Source: Candidatus Kaiserbacteria bacterium (GTDB taxonomy: Bacteria > Patescibacteria > Paceibacteria > UBA9973 > UBA2103). Taken from it: DNA of 28,163 bases. Location of the stretch: the NCBI GenBank assembly GCA_016182485.1, contig JACPGH010000001.1:1-28163 (forward strand), given 5' to 3'. The stretch's first letter is position 1, and every line of letters begins with the position of its first letter. Under the pieces are notes generated by a model. That model was not told where the DNA came from. It was given only the letters and a program-made list of their open reading frames with translations, and ran no database searches. Shown here in pieces: positions 8,535 to 14,886 of this stretch. The translations under genes and the position numbers were made by a program.

Positions 8535-8542
8535 AAAGGAGG
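8535..8542 (+). promoter_or_regulatory. Strong Shine-Dalgarno AAAGGAGG
   Basis: AAAGGAGG lies 5 nt before ATG 8548. It decides the start over the in-frame ATG at 8518, which has nothing comparable. It is one of the few strong ribosome binding sites in the window. Confidence 0.75.
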
Positions 8543-8547
8543 ACGGC

Positions 8548-8772
8548 ATGGAAGCAGTAGCCAGAGCGGAAGCGGTCGCGGCGCTAGAGCAGGTCAGTCA
8601 ATTCCTCGGTCTCATCGCAGCCAGGCTGCGGGAGACCGGGCTGTCTCCCGTCCAGCTTCGACGGGCGCTCGAAGTCCACGGCGAATTTCTGTCCGTGAAT
8701 TGCGCAGCGCATATCCGCCTGTGCGGTTTGCACTACGCGGCACATGACGAGTCGTCAGACACCGGCGCCTGA
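8548..8772 (+). CDS. Small hypothetical protein, 74 aa
   Basis: Not recognised as a known family. The start is fixed by a strong ribosome binding site, and a long GC-rich terminator begins 10 bp after the stop, so the short reading frame is well framed as a gene. The protein is mostly helical in character: an Ala/Glu-rich segment (VARAEAVAALEQVSQFLGL), then RLRETGLSPVQLRRALEVHG, then a region with two Cys and three His (NCAAHIRLCGLHYAAH) that could bind a metal, and an acidic end. There is no signal peptide or membrane helix. It sits alone between glyS and the permease gene. Cytoplasmic location is likely; function is unknown. Confidence 0.65.
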   Translation: MEAVARAEAVAALEQVSQFLGLIAARLRETGLSPVQLRRALEVHGEFLSVNCAAHIRLCGLHYAAHDESSDTGA

Positions 8773-8782
8773 CTACTCGAAG

Positions 8783-8822
8783 CCCCGTGCCGCGCTTCGC
8801 GCGGCACGGGGTCGGTCTTTTT
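8783..8822 (+). terminator. Intrinsic terminator of the 74-aa gene
   Basis: A perfect 12-bp stem (CCCCGTGCCGCG at 8783-8794 pairing with 8800-8811) has a small CTTCG loop. A TCTTTTT tract follows after a few bases. Confidence 0.85.
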
Positions 8823-8833
8823 GCATCTACGTG

Positions 8834-8842
8834 TGCTAGGAT
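8834..8842 (+). promoter_or_regulatory. Extended -10 (TGCTAGGAT) of permease gene
   Basis: TGC plus TAGGAT ends 6 nt before ATG 8849, and there is no Shine-Dalgarno. The identical 9-mer TGCTAGGAT occurs in the rpsF promoter. A TTGCAT is present but only 10 bp upstream, too close to be a -35. Confidence 0.55.
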
Positions 8843-8848
8843 GCAACT

Positions 8849-9892
8849 ATGAATAGAGAGATCCGGATGGCGGTCGCGCCCGGGACGCTCGTGACGGCGC
8901 TAGTCATTATCGCGGGCGCGTACATATTCTGGCTCCTGCGCGATCTTTTCTTACTCGTTCTCGCAGCGATCGTCATCGCTTCAGCCATAGAACCCGGAGT
9001 GGCGTTCTTCGTTCGCCGGCGCTTGCCGCGCTTCGCCGCTGCGCTCCTCGTTTACGTGCTCGTCTTCGGTTCGGTCTTCTCCATCCTCTATTTCTTCTTT
9101 CCGCCTATTATCGCCGATGCCGCCAGCTTCTTCTCCGCAATGCCGCGGTATCTCGAAACGATTAACGCGCCCGAATCCTTGGACATAACGGCCCGCGGCA
9201 ATGAGATCCAATCGTTCCTGCAAACCCTCCTCTCGTTCCGTACGGTTTTCAGTGAAACCTCCGGAGGTGTCCTGCAGCTTCTCGTCACCTTTTTCGGCGG
9301 TATGTTTTCGCTCGCGCTCGTGATCGTGCTCTCCTTCTACTTCGCCCTCCAGGACACGGGCGTGGACGATTTCTTGCGTCTCGTCATGCCGGTCAAGTAT
9401 GAGGAATACTCCATCGACTTGTGGAAGCGCGCGCAGAAGAAGATCGGCCGCTGGATGCAGGGGCAGATACTGCTTTCCGTCATCGTAGCCATTCTTATCT
9501 ATCTGGGACTGCTTATCATAGGCGTTCCCTTCGCTCTCTTGCTCGCGGTCTTCTCCGCTCTGGCGGCGATCATTCCGGTTTTCGGTTCTATCATTGCTGG
9601 GACGGTAGCGGCAATTGTCGCGTACTCGGAAGGCGGCATCCCGCTCGGGTTTCTTGTGGCGGGTCTCTATGTAGTGGTGAACCAGTTCGAGTCGAATCTC
9701 ATCTATCCGCTCATCGTGAAGAAGATTGTAGGCATTCCACCGATACTCGTCATAGTCGCGCTTATCGCGGGGTATACGCTCGCAGGTTTCCTGGGCGTTC
9801 TATTATCAGTGCCTCTCTCGGCGGTGCTTCTCGAGTTCATCAACGACTTCGATAAGCGCAAGCGCCGCGAGCATGCGCACAAGAGCACGTAA
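8849..9892 (+). CDS. AI-2E/PerM-family membrane transporter
   Basis: Polytopic inner-membrane protein of 347 residues, the usual family length. Hydrophobic segments include LVTALVIIAGAYIFWLL, LFLLVLAAIVIASAI, AALLVYVLVFGSVFSILYFFF, LVTFFGGMFSLALVIVLSFY, ILLSVIVAILIYLGLLIIG, FALLLAVFSALAAIIPVFG and a C-terminal ILVIVALIAGYTLAGFLGVLL. Family-typical features are the AIEPGVAFFVRRRLPR loop after helix 2, the GRWMQGQ motif before the middle helices, AAIIPVFGSI, and the NQFESNLIYPLIVKK motif. Members have been linked to autoinducer-2 export or ion/H+ exchange, but the substrate cannot be read from sequence. It ends in a Lys/Arg tail. Its stop overlaps the probable start region of metG. It is transcribed from the extended -10 at 8834. 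Confidence 0.9.
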   Translation: MNREIRMAVAPGTLVTALVIIAGAYIFWLLRDLFLLVLAAIVIASAIEPGVAFFVRRRLPRFAAALLVYVLVFGSVFSILYFFFPPIIADAASFFSAMPRYLETINAPESLDITARGNEIQSFLQTLLSFRTVFSETSGGVLQLLVTFFGGMFSLALVIVLSFYFALQDTGVDDFLRLVMPVKYEEYSIDLWKRAQKKIGRWMQGQILLSVIVAILIYLGLLIIGVPFALLLAVFSALAAIIPVFGSIIAGTVAAIVAYSEGGIPLGFLVAGLYVVVNQFESNLIYPLIVKKIVGIPPILVIVALIAGYTLAGFLGVLLSVPLSAVLLEFINDFDKRKRREHAHKST

Positions 9893-9893
9893 T

Positions 9894-11342
9894 GTGAAAA
9901 ATACTTTTTATCTCACCACGCCGATTTTTTACCCGAATGCGAAGCTCCATCTCGGGCACGCGTATACTATGACGCTTGCAGACGCGCTCGCACGGTATCA
10001 TCGCCGCAACGACGAGAAGGTTCATTTTCTTGCTGGTTCGGATGAGAATACCCAAAAGATGGTGGATGCGGCGGCGAAGGCTGGCGCGGAACCGATTGCA
10101 TTTCTTGACGGCATCGTGCAGAATTTTATGAAATTGTACGCGTCTCTCGATATTTCATACGACCAGTTCATCCGAACTACCGATACGAATGTCCATTGGC
10201 CCGGTGCGCAAGCGTTATGGGAGCTGCTTCTAGCCGCCGGCGATCTCTATAAGAAGGAATATGAAGGACTCTATTGCGTCGGCCATGAAGCATTCATTAC
10301 CGATAAGGATCTGGTGGATGGAAAATGCCCTGATCACGGGACGGAGCCGGAGCAATTGCGCGAAGAGAATTATTTTTTCCGTCTTTCGAAGTATGCGGAT
10401 GCGCTGCGGGAAAAGATAGCAAGCGATGAATTGCGCATTGTGCCGCAATCGCGAAAGAAGGAGATCCTCTCGTTCATCTCGGGCGGGCTTGAGGATGTGA
10501 GCTTCTCGCGGCCGCGACGTTCGAGTTGGCCGCGCGGGCTCGGCATACCGGTGCCGGGAGATGACTCGCAAGTTATGTATGTGTGGTGTGACGCCCTCGC
10601 TAATTACATCTCTGCGCTCGGGTTTGGCCGCGATGATGCGCTCTATCAAGAATTTTGGCCAGCCGACGTGCATATTATCGGCAAAGATATTCTGCGGTTC
10701 CACGCAGCGATATGGCCTGCCATGCTTCTTTCCGCGGGTTTGCCGCTTCCGAAAACGCTCTTTGTGCATGGCTTCATCACATCGGGCGGGAAGAAGATGA
10801 GCAAAACACTCGGGAACGTCATTGACCCCGAAGATCTTATAGACACCTACGGCCCTGACGCTGTTCGTTACTTTCTGCTTCGGCACATATCGCCGTTTGA
10901 AGACGGGGACATCACGCGGGAGGGATTTAAAGAGGCATATACCGCCAACCTCACCAATGGCCTCGGCAATCTCGTCGCACGGGTGATGAAACTCGCCGAA
11001 GAGCATCTGTCTGGCCCGGTCAAACTCGCGGGAGAAGATACAATTGTGAGCGGAGAATTTGCAGAAAAAGTCGAAACATTCCGCTTCAACGAGGCGATGG
11101 ATGTAGTTTTTGAAAAGATCGCAGTGGCGGACGTGTTCATGACCGAGCGCGAGCCATATAAAAAGATAAAAAGCGCCGACGCGAGCGAAAAAGAAGTGGC
11201 ACGGCGCGATATTGAGTCGCTAGTGCGGCAGCTCGCGAGCATTGCAGCGCATCTCGCCCCAGCCATGCCCGCTACCTCTAAAGCGATTTTGGCTGCCATT
11301 CGCGAAAATAGGAAGCCGGAAAACCTGTTCCCGCGATTATAG
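9894..11342 (+). CDS. metG: Methionine--tRNA ligase
   Basis: Class I synthetase charging initiator and elongator tRNA-Met. With GTG 9894 as start (482 aa) the protein opens as MKNTFYLTTPIFYPN, the family's usual N-terminus. An in-frame ATG at 9873 would add seven residues and overlap the permease gene by 20 nt. The ATP motif HLGH is at 19-22 and KMSKT at 301-305 (followed by LGNVIDPEDL). The connective-peptide knuckle reads YCVGHEAF...KCPDHGT: one expected Cys is His, so only a single degenerate knuckle remains. The chain ends in the anticodon-binding helical domain, with no C-terminal tRNA-binding OB domain. It is probably coupled to the permease gene: the GTG lies 2 nt after that stop (TAATGTG). 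A 32-bp palindrome starts in its stop codon. Confidence 0.95.
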   Translation: MKNTFYLTTPIFYPNAKLHLGHAYTMTLADALARYHRRNDEKVHFLAGSDENTQKMVDAAAKAGAEPIAFLDGIVQNFMKLYASLDISYDQFIRTTDTNVHWPGAQALWELLLAAGDLYKKEYEGLYCVGHEAFITDKDLVDGKCPDHGTEPEQLREENYFFRLSKYADALREKIASDELRIVPQSRKKEILSFISGGLEDVSFSRPRRSSWPRGLGIPVPGDDSQVMYVWCDALANYISALGFGRDDALYQEFWPADVHIIGKDILRFHAAIWPAMLLSAGLPLPKTLFVHGFITSGGKKMSKTLGNVIDPEDLIDTYGPDAVRYFLLRHISPFEDGDITREGFKEAYTANLTNGLGNLVARVMKLAEEHLSGPVKLAGEDTIVSGEFAEKVETFRFNEAMDVVFEKIAVADVFMTEREPYKKIKSADASEKEVARRDIESLVRQLASIAAHLAPAMPATSKAILAAIRENRKPENLFPRL

Positions 11343-11372
11343 ATGCAGGTATGATATATCATACCTGCATCT
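11341..11372. repeat. 32-bp perfect palindrome at the metG stop
   Basis: AGATGCAGGTATGATA is followed immediately by its exact reverse complement (16-bp arms, no spacer). It begins within the metG TAG stop and ends 12 bp before the tatD ATG. Only a weak TTTT follows at 11377-11380, so termination is possible but not typical. A dimeric-protein operator is the alternative. Confidence 0.8.
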
Positions 11373-11384
11373 GATGTTTTCGAT

Positions 11385-12170
11385 ATGGAAATAAGATATA
11401 TCGATGCGCACTGCCACCTGCAGTTTGACGAATATTCGGAGGACAGAGAAACAGTGATAAAGCAGATGCGCGAAGAGGGTGTTGCAGGGATCGTCGTCGG
11501 CACTGATCTCGGGTCGTCCCGCGTAGCCGTCGCGCTCGCAGAAAAGAATGAACACTTGTTCGCCTCCGTCGGCATCCATCCTCACCACGCATCAGATGAT
11601 GGACTTACGATGTCCATCATTCACGAATTGGCTCAAGAGCCGAAATGCGTTGCGATAGGGGAGTGCGGATTGGATTATTTCCGCGATACGAGCCGTAAAA
11701 ATGAGCAAGCGGCCCTCTTTCGAAAGCATATCGAGCTGGCTACCGAGCATAACAAGCCGCTCATAATCCATTGCCGTCCCAGCAAGGGATCGCAAGATGC
11801 ATATCAAGATCTGATTGCGATATTGAAGGAAGCCAAGGAGAAGTTCCCGGGCTTGCGCGGCGATGTGCATTTTTTTGTCGGCGGCATTGAAGAAGCTCAC
11901 GCGCTCATCGCCCTCGATTTCTCGCTCTCATTTACTGCTGTCATTACCTTCACGCACGATTATGACGAGGTGATACGATCTGTTCCGCTCTCAAGCATCC
12001 TCTCTGAAACGGATGCGCCCTATGTCTCGCCCGCCGCGCGGCGCGGCAAGCGGAACGATCCGCTCGCTGTCCGTGATGTAGTCGCTCGAATCGCCGAAAT
12101 CCGCGGGGAGGATGCCGAAAAAGTCAGGAACTCCCTGGTTTCCAATGCCGCCCGGGTCTTCGGCCTCTAG
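11385..12170 (+). CDS. tatD: TatD-family metal-dependent hydrolase/DNase
   Basis: Amidohydrolase-fold TIM-barrel metal enzyme; characterised members are 3'-5' DNases acting in DNA repair or fragmentation. The expected metal ligands are present: HxH at H9/H11 (DAHCHL), E93 in GECGLDYF, H129 in IIHCR, H162 in DVHFF, and D210 in ETDAPYVSP. The 261 residues are a normal length. GIHPHH (64-68) is also family-typical. The usual HCFSG motif reads HFFVGG here, a conservative change seen within the family. No ribosome binding site is seen before ATG 11385, and the 32-bp palindrome lies just upstream, so that palindrome could control this gene. The rpsF promoter follows its stop directly. Confidence 0.93.
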   Translation: MEIRYIDAHCHLQFDEYSEDRETVIKQMREEGVAGIVVGTDLGSSRVAVALAEKNEHLFASVGIHPHHASDDGLTMSIIHELAQEPKCVAIGECGLDYFRDTSRKNEQAALFRKHIELATEHNKPLIIHCRPSKGSQDAYQDLIAILKEAKEKFPGLRGDVHFFVGGIEEAHALIALDFSLSFTAVITFTHDYDEVIRSVPLSSILSETDAPYVSPAARRGKRNDPLAVRDVVARIAEIRGEDAEKVRNSLVSNAARVFGL

Positions 12171-12172
12171 GA

Positions 12173-12201
12173 TTGCATCCTCTCCCTCACAATGCTAGGA
12201 T
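12173..12201 (+). promoter_or_regulatory. Promoter of rpsF-ssb-rpsR
   Basis: TTGCAT (12173-12178), a 17-nt spacer ending in TGC, and TAGGAT (12196-12201). The -10 ends 9 nt before the rpsF ATG and no Shine-Dalgarno is present, so the mRNA is probably leaderless. This is the best complete example of the pattern in the window. Confidence 0.75.
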
Positions 12202-12210
12202 TGCGGCATC

Positions 12211-12693
12211 ATGGCGAAAGAGAAAGATAGCGCATTGCGCGCGGAGGAGGCGTTTGACGGCGAGCCTCGCGTCTACGAGCTCGGCTTTCATCTCGATCCC
12301 GAGCTTCCTGCCGAGGAGGCTAAGAAGGCGTACCAGGCTATCCGCTCCCAAATCTCCGAGGGCGGCACTATCATCGCCGAAGGGGAACCGGAAAAGGTCT
12401 CTCTTGCGTATACTATCTCGAGGCAGGAAACGTCCGGCCGTCGCGACTTCGATTCCGCGTATTTTTGCTGGATCGCCTACGAGACCAATACCGAGCGCCA
12501 TGGTGAAATCGTTGCGGCCGCCGGCGCGAACAAACGCATCATCCGCTTTATAGACATTGCGACCACTAAGGAAGCAGCCCGCCACGCCCTCGAGGCTCTC
12601 GAGCTCGCCGCGAAGACGGAGAAGGAGAAACGTGCGCCCGAGGCCGCTTTAGATGCAGAACTAGATGCGGCCCTTGAAAGTGCGGTAGCATAG
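12211..12693 (+). CDS. rpsF: 30S ribosomal protein bS6
   Basis: S6 binds 16S rRNA with S18 in the central domain of the small subunit. The first strand YELGFHLDPEL (about residues 17-27), the PEKVSLAYTISRQ strand and the FIDIATTKEAARHALE region match the S6 fold. The 160 residues exceed the usual 95-135: about 15 charged residues precede the domain, and an Ala/Glu/Lys-rich helical tail follows it. Assignment is strengthened by position, since ssb and rpsR follow directly as in many bacteria. ssb starts 4 bp after its stop, suggesting one transcript from the promoter at 12173. Confidence 0.88.
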   Translation: MAKEKDSALRAEEAFDGEPRVYELGFHLDPELPAEEAKKAYQAIRSQISEGGTIIAEGEPEKVSLAYTISRQETSGRRDFDSAYFCWIAYETNTERHGEIVAAAGANKRIIRFIDIATTKEAARHALEALELAAKTEKEKRAPEAALDAELDAALESAVA

Positions 12694-12697
12694 AAGC

Positions 12698-13156
12698 ATG
12701 TACCTGAACAAAATATTTCTGTACGGGAATCTGACCCGCGATCCGGAGCTGAAGGCACTTCCGTCCGGGAGCTCGGTCGTTAACTTCGGCCTCGCGACCA
12801 ACCGCACCTATAAGGACAAGAACGGGCAGAAGCAGGAGGCGACCGAATTCCACAACATCGTCGCGTTCGGCCGCACCGCAGAAGTTATCGCGCAGTATGT
12901 GAAAAAGGGCCGGCCGCTGTTCGTCGAGGGGCGCATTACCACACGCTCTTGGGACGATAAGGAGAGCGGGAAGAAGAATTACCGTACCGAAGTCGTAATC
13001 GAGAACTTCCAGTTCGGCCCTTCGACAGGCTCAGGGCAAGCGCCGAGCGACAGTCGAGCGGCGACGCGGGGCGAGGAACCGCAAACCGCCCCGGCCGACT
13101 CGGATGAGATCAAGTATCCCGACGAGGAATTCAATCCGGAAGAAATTCCATTCTAG
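12698..13156 (+). CDS. ssb: Single-stranded DNA-binding protein
   Basis: Binds and protects single-stranded DNA during replication and repair and recruits partners through its C-terminal tip. The OB-fold (about residues 1-107) is canonical: MYLNKIFLYGNLTRDPELK, then SVVNFGLATNR, TEFHNIVAFGRTAEVIAQYVKKG, LFVEGRITTRSWDDK and TEVVIENFQF. The linker is short and acidic and ends in NPEEIPF, a variant of the usual DDDIPF tip. The linker segment PSTGSGQAPSDSRAATRG is encoded by two adjacent palindromic DNA elements (13017-13063), so it looks like an insertion tolerated in the disordered part. It lies between rpsF and rpsR in the classic operon. Confidence 0.96.
   Translation: MYLNKIFLYGNLTRDPELKALPSGSSVVNFGLATNRTYKDKNGQKQEATEFHNIVAFGRTAEVIAQYVKKGRPLFVEGRITTRSWDDKESGKKNYRTEVVIENFQFGPSTGSGQAPSDSRAATRGEEPQTAPADSDEIKYPDEEFNPEEIPF
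13017..13063. repeat. REP-like double palindrome inside ssb
   Basis: The first element (13017-13037) has arms GCCCT/AGGGC around TTCGACAGGCTC-type sequence; I recall this CCCTTCGACAGGCTCAGGG motif as a widespread short dispersed repeat in environmental and CPR genomes. The second (13041-13063) is an interrupted palindrome: CGCCG-ag-CGAC-a-GTCG-ag-CGGCG. Both are in frame and encode the SSB linker. Confidence 0.7.
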
Positions 13157-13162
13157 TGTTGA

Positions 13163-13190
13163 AAAATTGAAAATTGTAAAATTGAAAATT
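13163..13190. repeat. AT-rich direct repeat before rpsR
   Basis: AAAATTGAAAATT occurs at 13163-13175 and 13178-13190 (period 15 bp), within a 44-bp AT-rich gap between ssb and rpsR. The contrast with the surrounding GC-rich genes is strong. It contains several TTGAAA and TAAAAT hexamers but no clean promoter. Confidence 0.7.
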
Positions 13191-13200
13191 ATTTACAACC

Positions 13201-13407
13201 ATGGCCTATCAAGCATTACGGCAGGAAATAGAGCTCAAAAAATTCGTTGACTACAAAGATGTCGCGTACCTGCGGCAGTTCACCAATCCGCATGCCAAGA
13301 TGCTCTCGAAGAAGCGCACCGGAATTCCCGCGAACAAGCAGCGCGATGTCGCGCAGGCCATCAAGCGCGCCCGCTACATGGCGCTTCTCCCGTATATCGC
13401 TCCGTAG
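13201..13407 (+). CDS. rpsR: 30S ribosomal protein bS18
   Basis: S18 pairs with S6 on the 30S platform. The 68-aa protein shows the family core: FVDYKDVAYLRQFTNPHAKM, then SKKRTGIPANKQRDVAQAIKRARYMALLPYI. The length is normal to slightly short. It is the third gene of rpsF-ssb-rpsR. In many bacteria rplI (bL9) follows; here the next gene is an RNA methyltransferase and no L9 is seen, consistent with the known loss of L9 in many CPR lineages. Confidence 0.96.
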   Translation: MAYQALRQEIELKKFVDYKDVAYLRQFTNPHAKMLSKKRTGIPANKQRDVAQAIKRARYMALLPYIAP

Positions 13408-13418
13408 GGCTCGATTGA

Positions 13419-14420
13419 ATGACTCGCTATTTCATAACGTTCCCAACGGGTACTTCAGACATAGTACAGAAAGTTCTTACCGAGAATCACATTGCTGTTG
13501 AAGAAATTTCAGATGGCATAGCGGTTATCGCTACAGATAAAAAACCGCGAGATATCGAAGAATTCGGTTTCATTACTCACGTCTATTTACTGATAGCGCA
13601 GACCATTTTCAACGATTCTATAGAGAAGACAGTGGACTCGCTAAAGACTGAGAGTTTCAGGATACCGGCCTCCTTCTTTAGAGGCAGAAATTTCAAAGTC
13701 CGGGTGTCCTACAAAGGACAAACGGTGAGTTTTGACAAGGAAGCTCTTGATGGATTGGAAAAACGCATCGCACACAATTACAAGCTACGACTCGACCCAG
13801 AAGGGAAGTGCAATGAATTCTGGTTTTATATACGAGAAAATAAGAACACCTATTTCGGATTAAAGTTGACCGATACGAAGGCCAGGGATATTGCCAGGAA
13901 GAAGGGGCAATTACAGTCGGGCATCGGAGCAGTCATGGTCAGTATGGCAAAGATACAGCCGTCGGCAGTCGTCATGGACCCTTTTTGCGGAAGCGGTGGT
14001 ATATCCGATGAGATTATCAGAGTACCGTTCAAACAACTTATCATCAGCGACATCAATGATGGCGCTGTACGACTTTTGAAGAAGAAATACAGCAGCAACG
14101 CAAAGGTGAAGATTCGCCATGGCGATTACAGGTCGTTATCGATACCAAGAGATTCCGTCGACTGCATCATAACTGATCCACCATGGGGAGAGTTTGGGAA
14201 AGGTATTGATCTGCAGGAAATGACGCATTCGTTTCGTATGTGGTTGAAGCCGAACGGAAAGCTAATCATTCTCATTTCGATCAATCTCCATGAAGAGCTG
14301 GTTCGCACGTTGAAACTTTCGGGATTTAAGGTGCTCAATGCATACGGTACACTGGTTGGCGGCAATAAAGCAAAAATAATTGAAGCGAGAAAGTGCCCAC
14401 ACGAACTGTTGACTCCCTAG
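13419..14420 (+). CDS. THUMP-type RNA (guanine-N2) methyltransferase
   Basis: Probable SAM-dependent methyltransferase acting on tRNA or rRNA. The N-terminal 160 residues resemble a THUMP/ferredoxin-like RNA-binding region (FRGRNFKVRVSYKGQTVSFDKEALDGLEKRI, then FGLKLTD at about 148-154). The C-terminal Rossmann domain has SAM motif I VVMDPFCGSGG (D187) and catalytic motif IV TDPPWGEFG (D253-W256), as in the Trm14/TrmN/RlmL group of guanine-N2 methyltransferases. The 333 residues fit this group. Exact substrate cannot be told. Codon usage is clearly AT-richer than the neighbours (many ATA, AGA, TTT codons), hinting at a different history. It starts 11 bp after rpsR; a bidirectional terminator lies 62 bp after its stop. 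Confidence 0.8.
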   Translation: MTRYFITFPTGTSDIVQKVLTENHIAVEEISDGIAVIATDKKPRDIEEFGFITHVYLLIAQTIFNDSIEKTVDSLKTESFRIPASFFRGRNFKVRVSYKGQTVSFDKEALDGLEKRIAHNYKLRLDPEGKCNEFWFYIRENKNTYFGLKLTDTKARDIARKKGQLQSGIGAVMVSMAKIQPSAVVMDPFCGSGGISDEIIRVPFKQLIISDINDGAVRLLKKKYSSNAKVKIRHGDYRSLSIPRDSVDCIITDPPWGEFGKGIDLQEMTHSFRMWLKPNGKLIILISINLHEELVRTLKLSGFKVLNAYGTLVGGNKAKIIEARKCPHELLTP

Positions 14421-14482
14421 ATCTCTTCCGCTATTGTATTAAAACAAATGGCTTCGGCCCGGCCCCCGTAAGGGGGAGAACA

Positions 14483-14517
14483 GAAAAGCCGTCAAAGCAT
14501 GTCTTTGACGGCTTTTC
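14483..14517. terminator. Bidirectional intrinsic terminator
   Basis: GAAAAGCCGTCAAAG (14483-14497) and its exact reverse complement (14503-14517) form a perfect 15-bp stem with a CATGT loop and A/T-rich ends. It serves the plus-strand methyltransferase gene and overlaps the stop codon of the minus-strand PemK/MazF-like gene. Confidence 0.9.
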
Positions 14518-14863
14518 GCATACATGTAAACGTCTCTTTATTCACCACACCTATATGCTGATCGAGTCGGCGGGTATCTATCAAGCGCAGTTGCGAGATA
14601 ATCGCCGACGCATCCGCGTCGCCGATTTTACCTAATGCGAAGTGGTATTTGTTTTTCTTCATCGAAGTTGTAAGCGGTAGTACGAGACCTTTGAGTATGA
14701 CAACTGGTCTCGAATATCCACCGCCACTGCCGTCCTGCTCGAATCCGATAATTACGCCAAGCCGACACCAGCGTACTTCGCGTACGTAGTAGAGAGGTAG
14801 GTACTTCTCATTCGCATCCGTCTTCTTCTTTTGTTCGTTCCAACCATCAAAATCTTTCTGCAT
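14492..14863 (-). CDS. PemK/MazF-like protein, no visible antitoxin
   Basis: The 123-aa protein resembles the SH3-like MazF/PemK fold: REVRWCRLGVIIGFEQDG, then YSRPVVILKGL, a VLPLTT strand, and a C-terminal AIISQLRLIDTRRLDQHIG segment with the family-typical Q-x-R-x-D core. Characterised relatives are sequence-specific endoribonucleases controlled by a small antitoxin. The N-terminus (DFDGWNEQKKKTD) matches a form common in CPR genomes. No antitoxin-sized gene precedes it; upstream is efp, 23 bp away on the same strand. A TATACT hexamer ends 6 nt before the ATG, which would give a leaderless mRNA. It lies in the AT-richer block. Toxic activity is inferred from the fold only; this CPR-type solo version may have another role. 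Confidence 0.75.
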   Translation of the reverse strand: MQKDFDGWNEQKKKTDANEKYLPLYYVREVRWCRLGVIIGFEQDGSGGGYSRPVVILKGLVLPLTTSMKKNKYHFALGKIGDADASAIISQLRLIDTRRLDQHIGVVNKETFTCMRKAVKDML

Positions 14864-14869
14864 TCTCTC

Positions 14870-14875
14870 AGTATA
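14870..14875 (-). promoter_or_regulatory. Putative -10 (TATACT) of the PemK/MazF-like gene
   Basis: On the minus strand TATACT ends 6 nt before the ATG at 14863. No Shine-Dalgarno and no good -35 are visible. It lies within the 23-bp gap after efp. Confidence 0.4.
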
Positions 14876-14886
14876 GCGCGAGTGAT

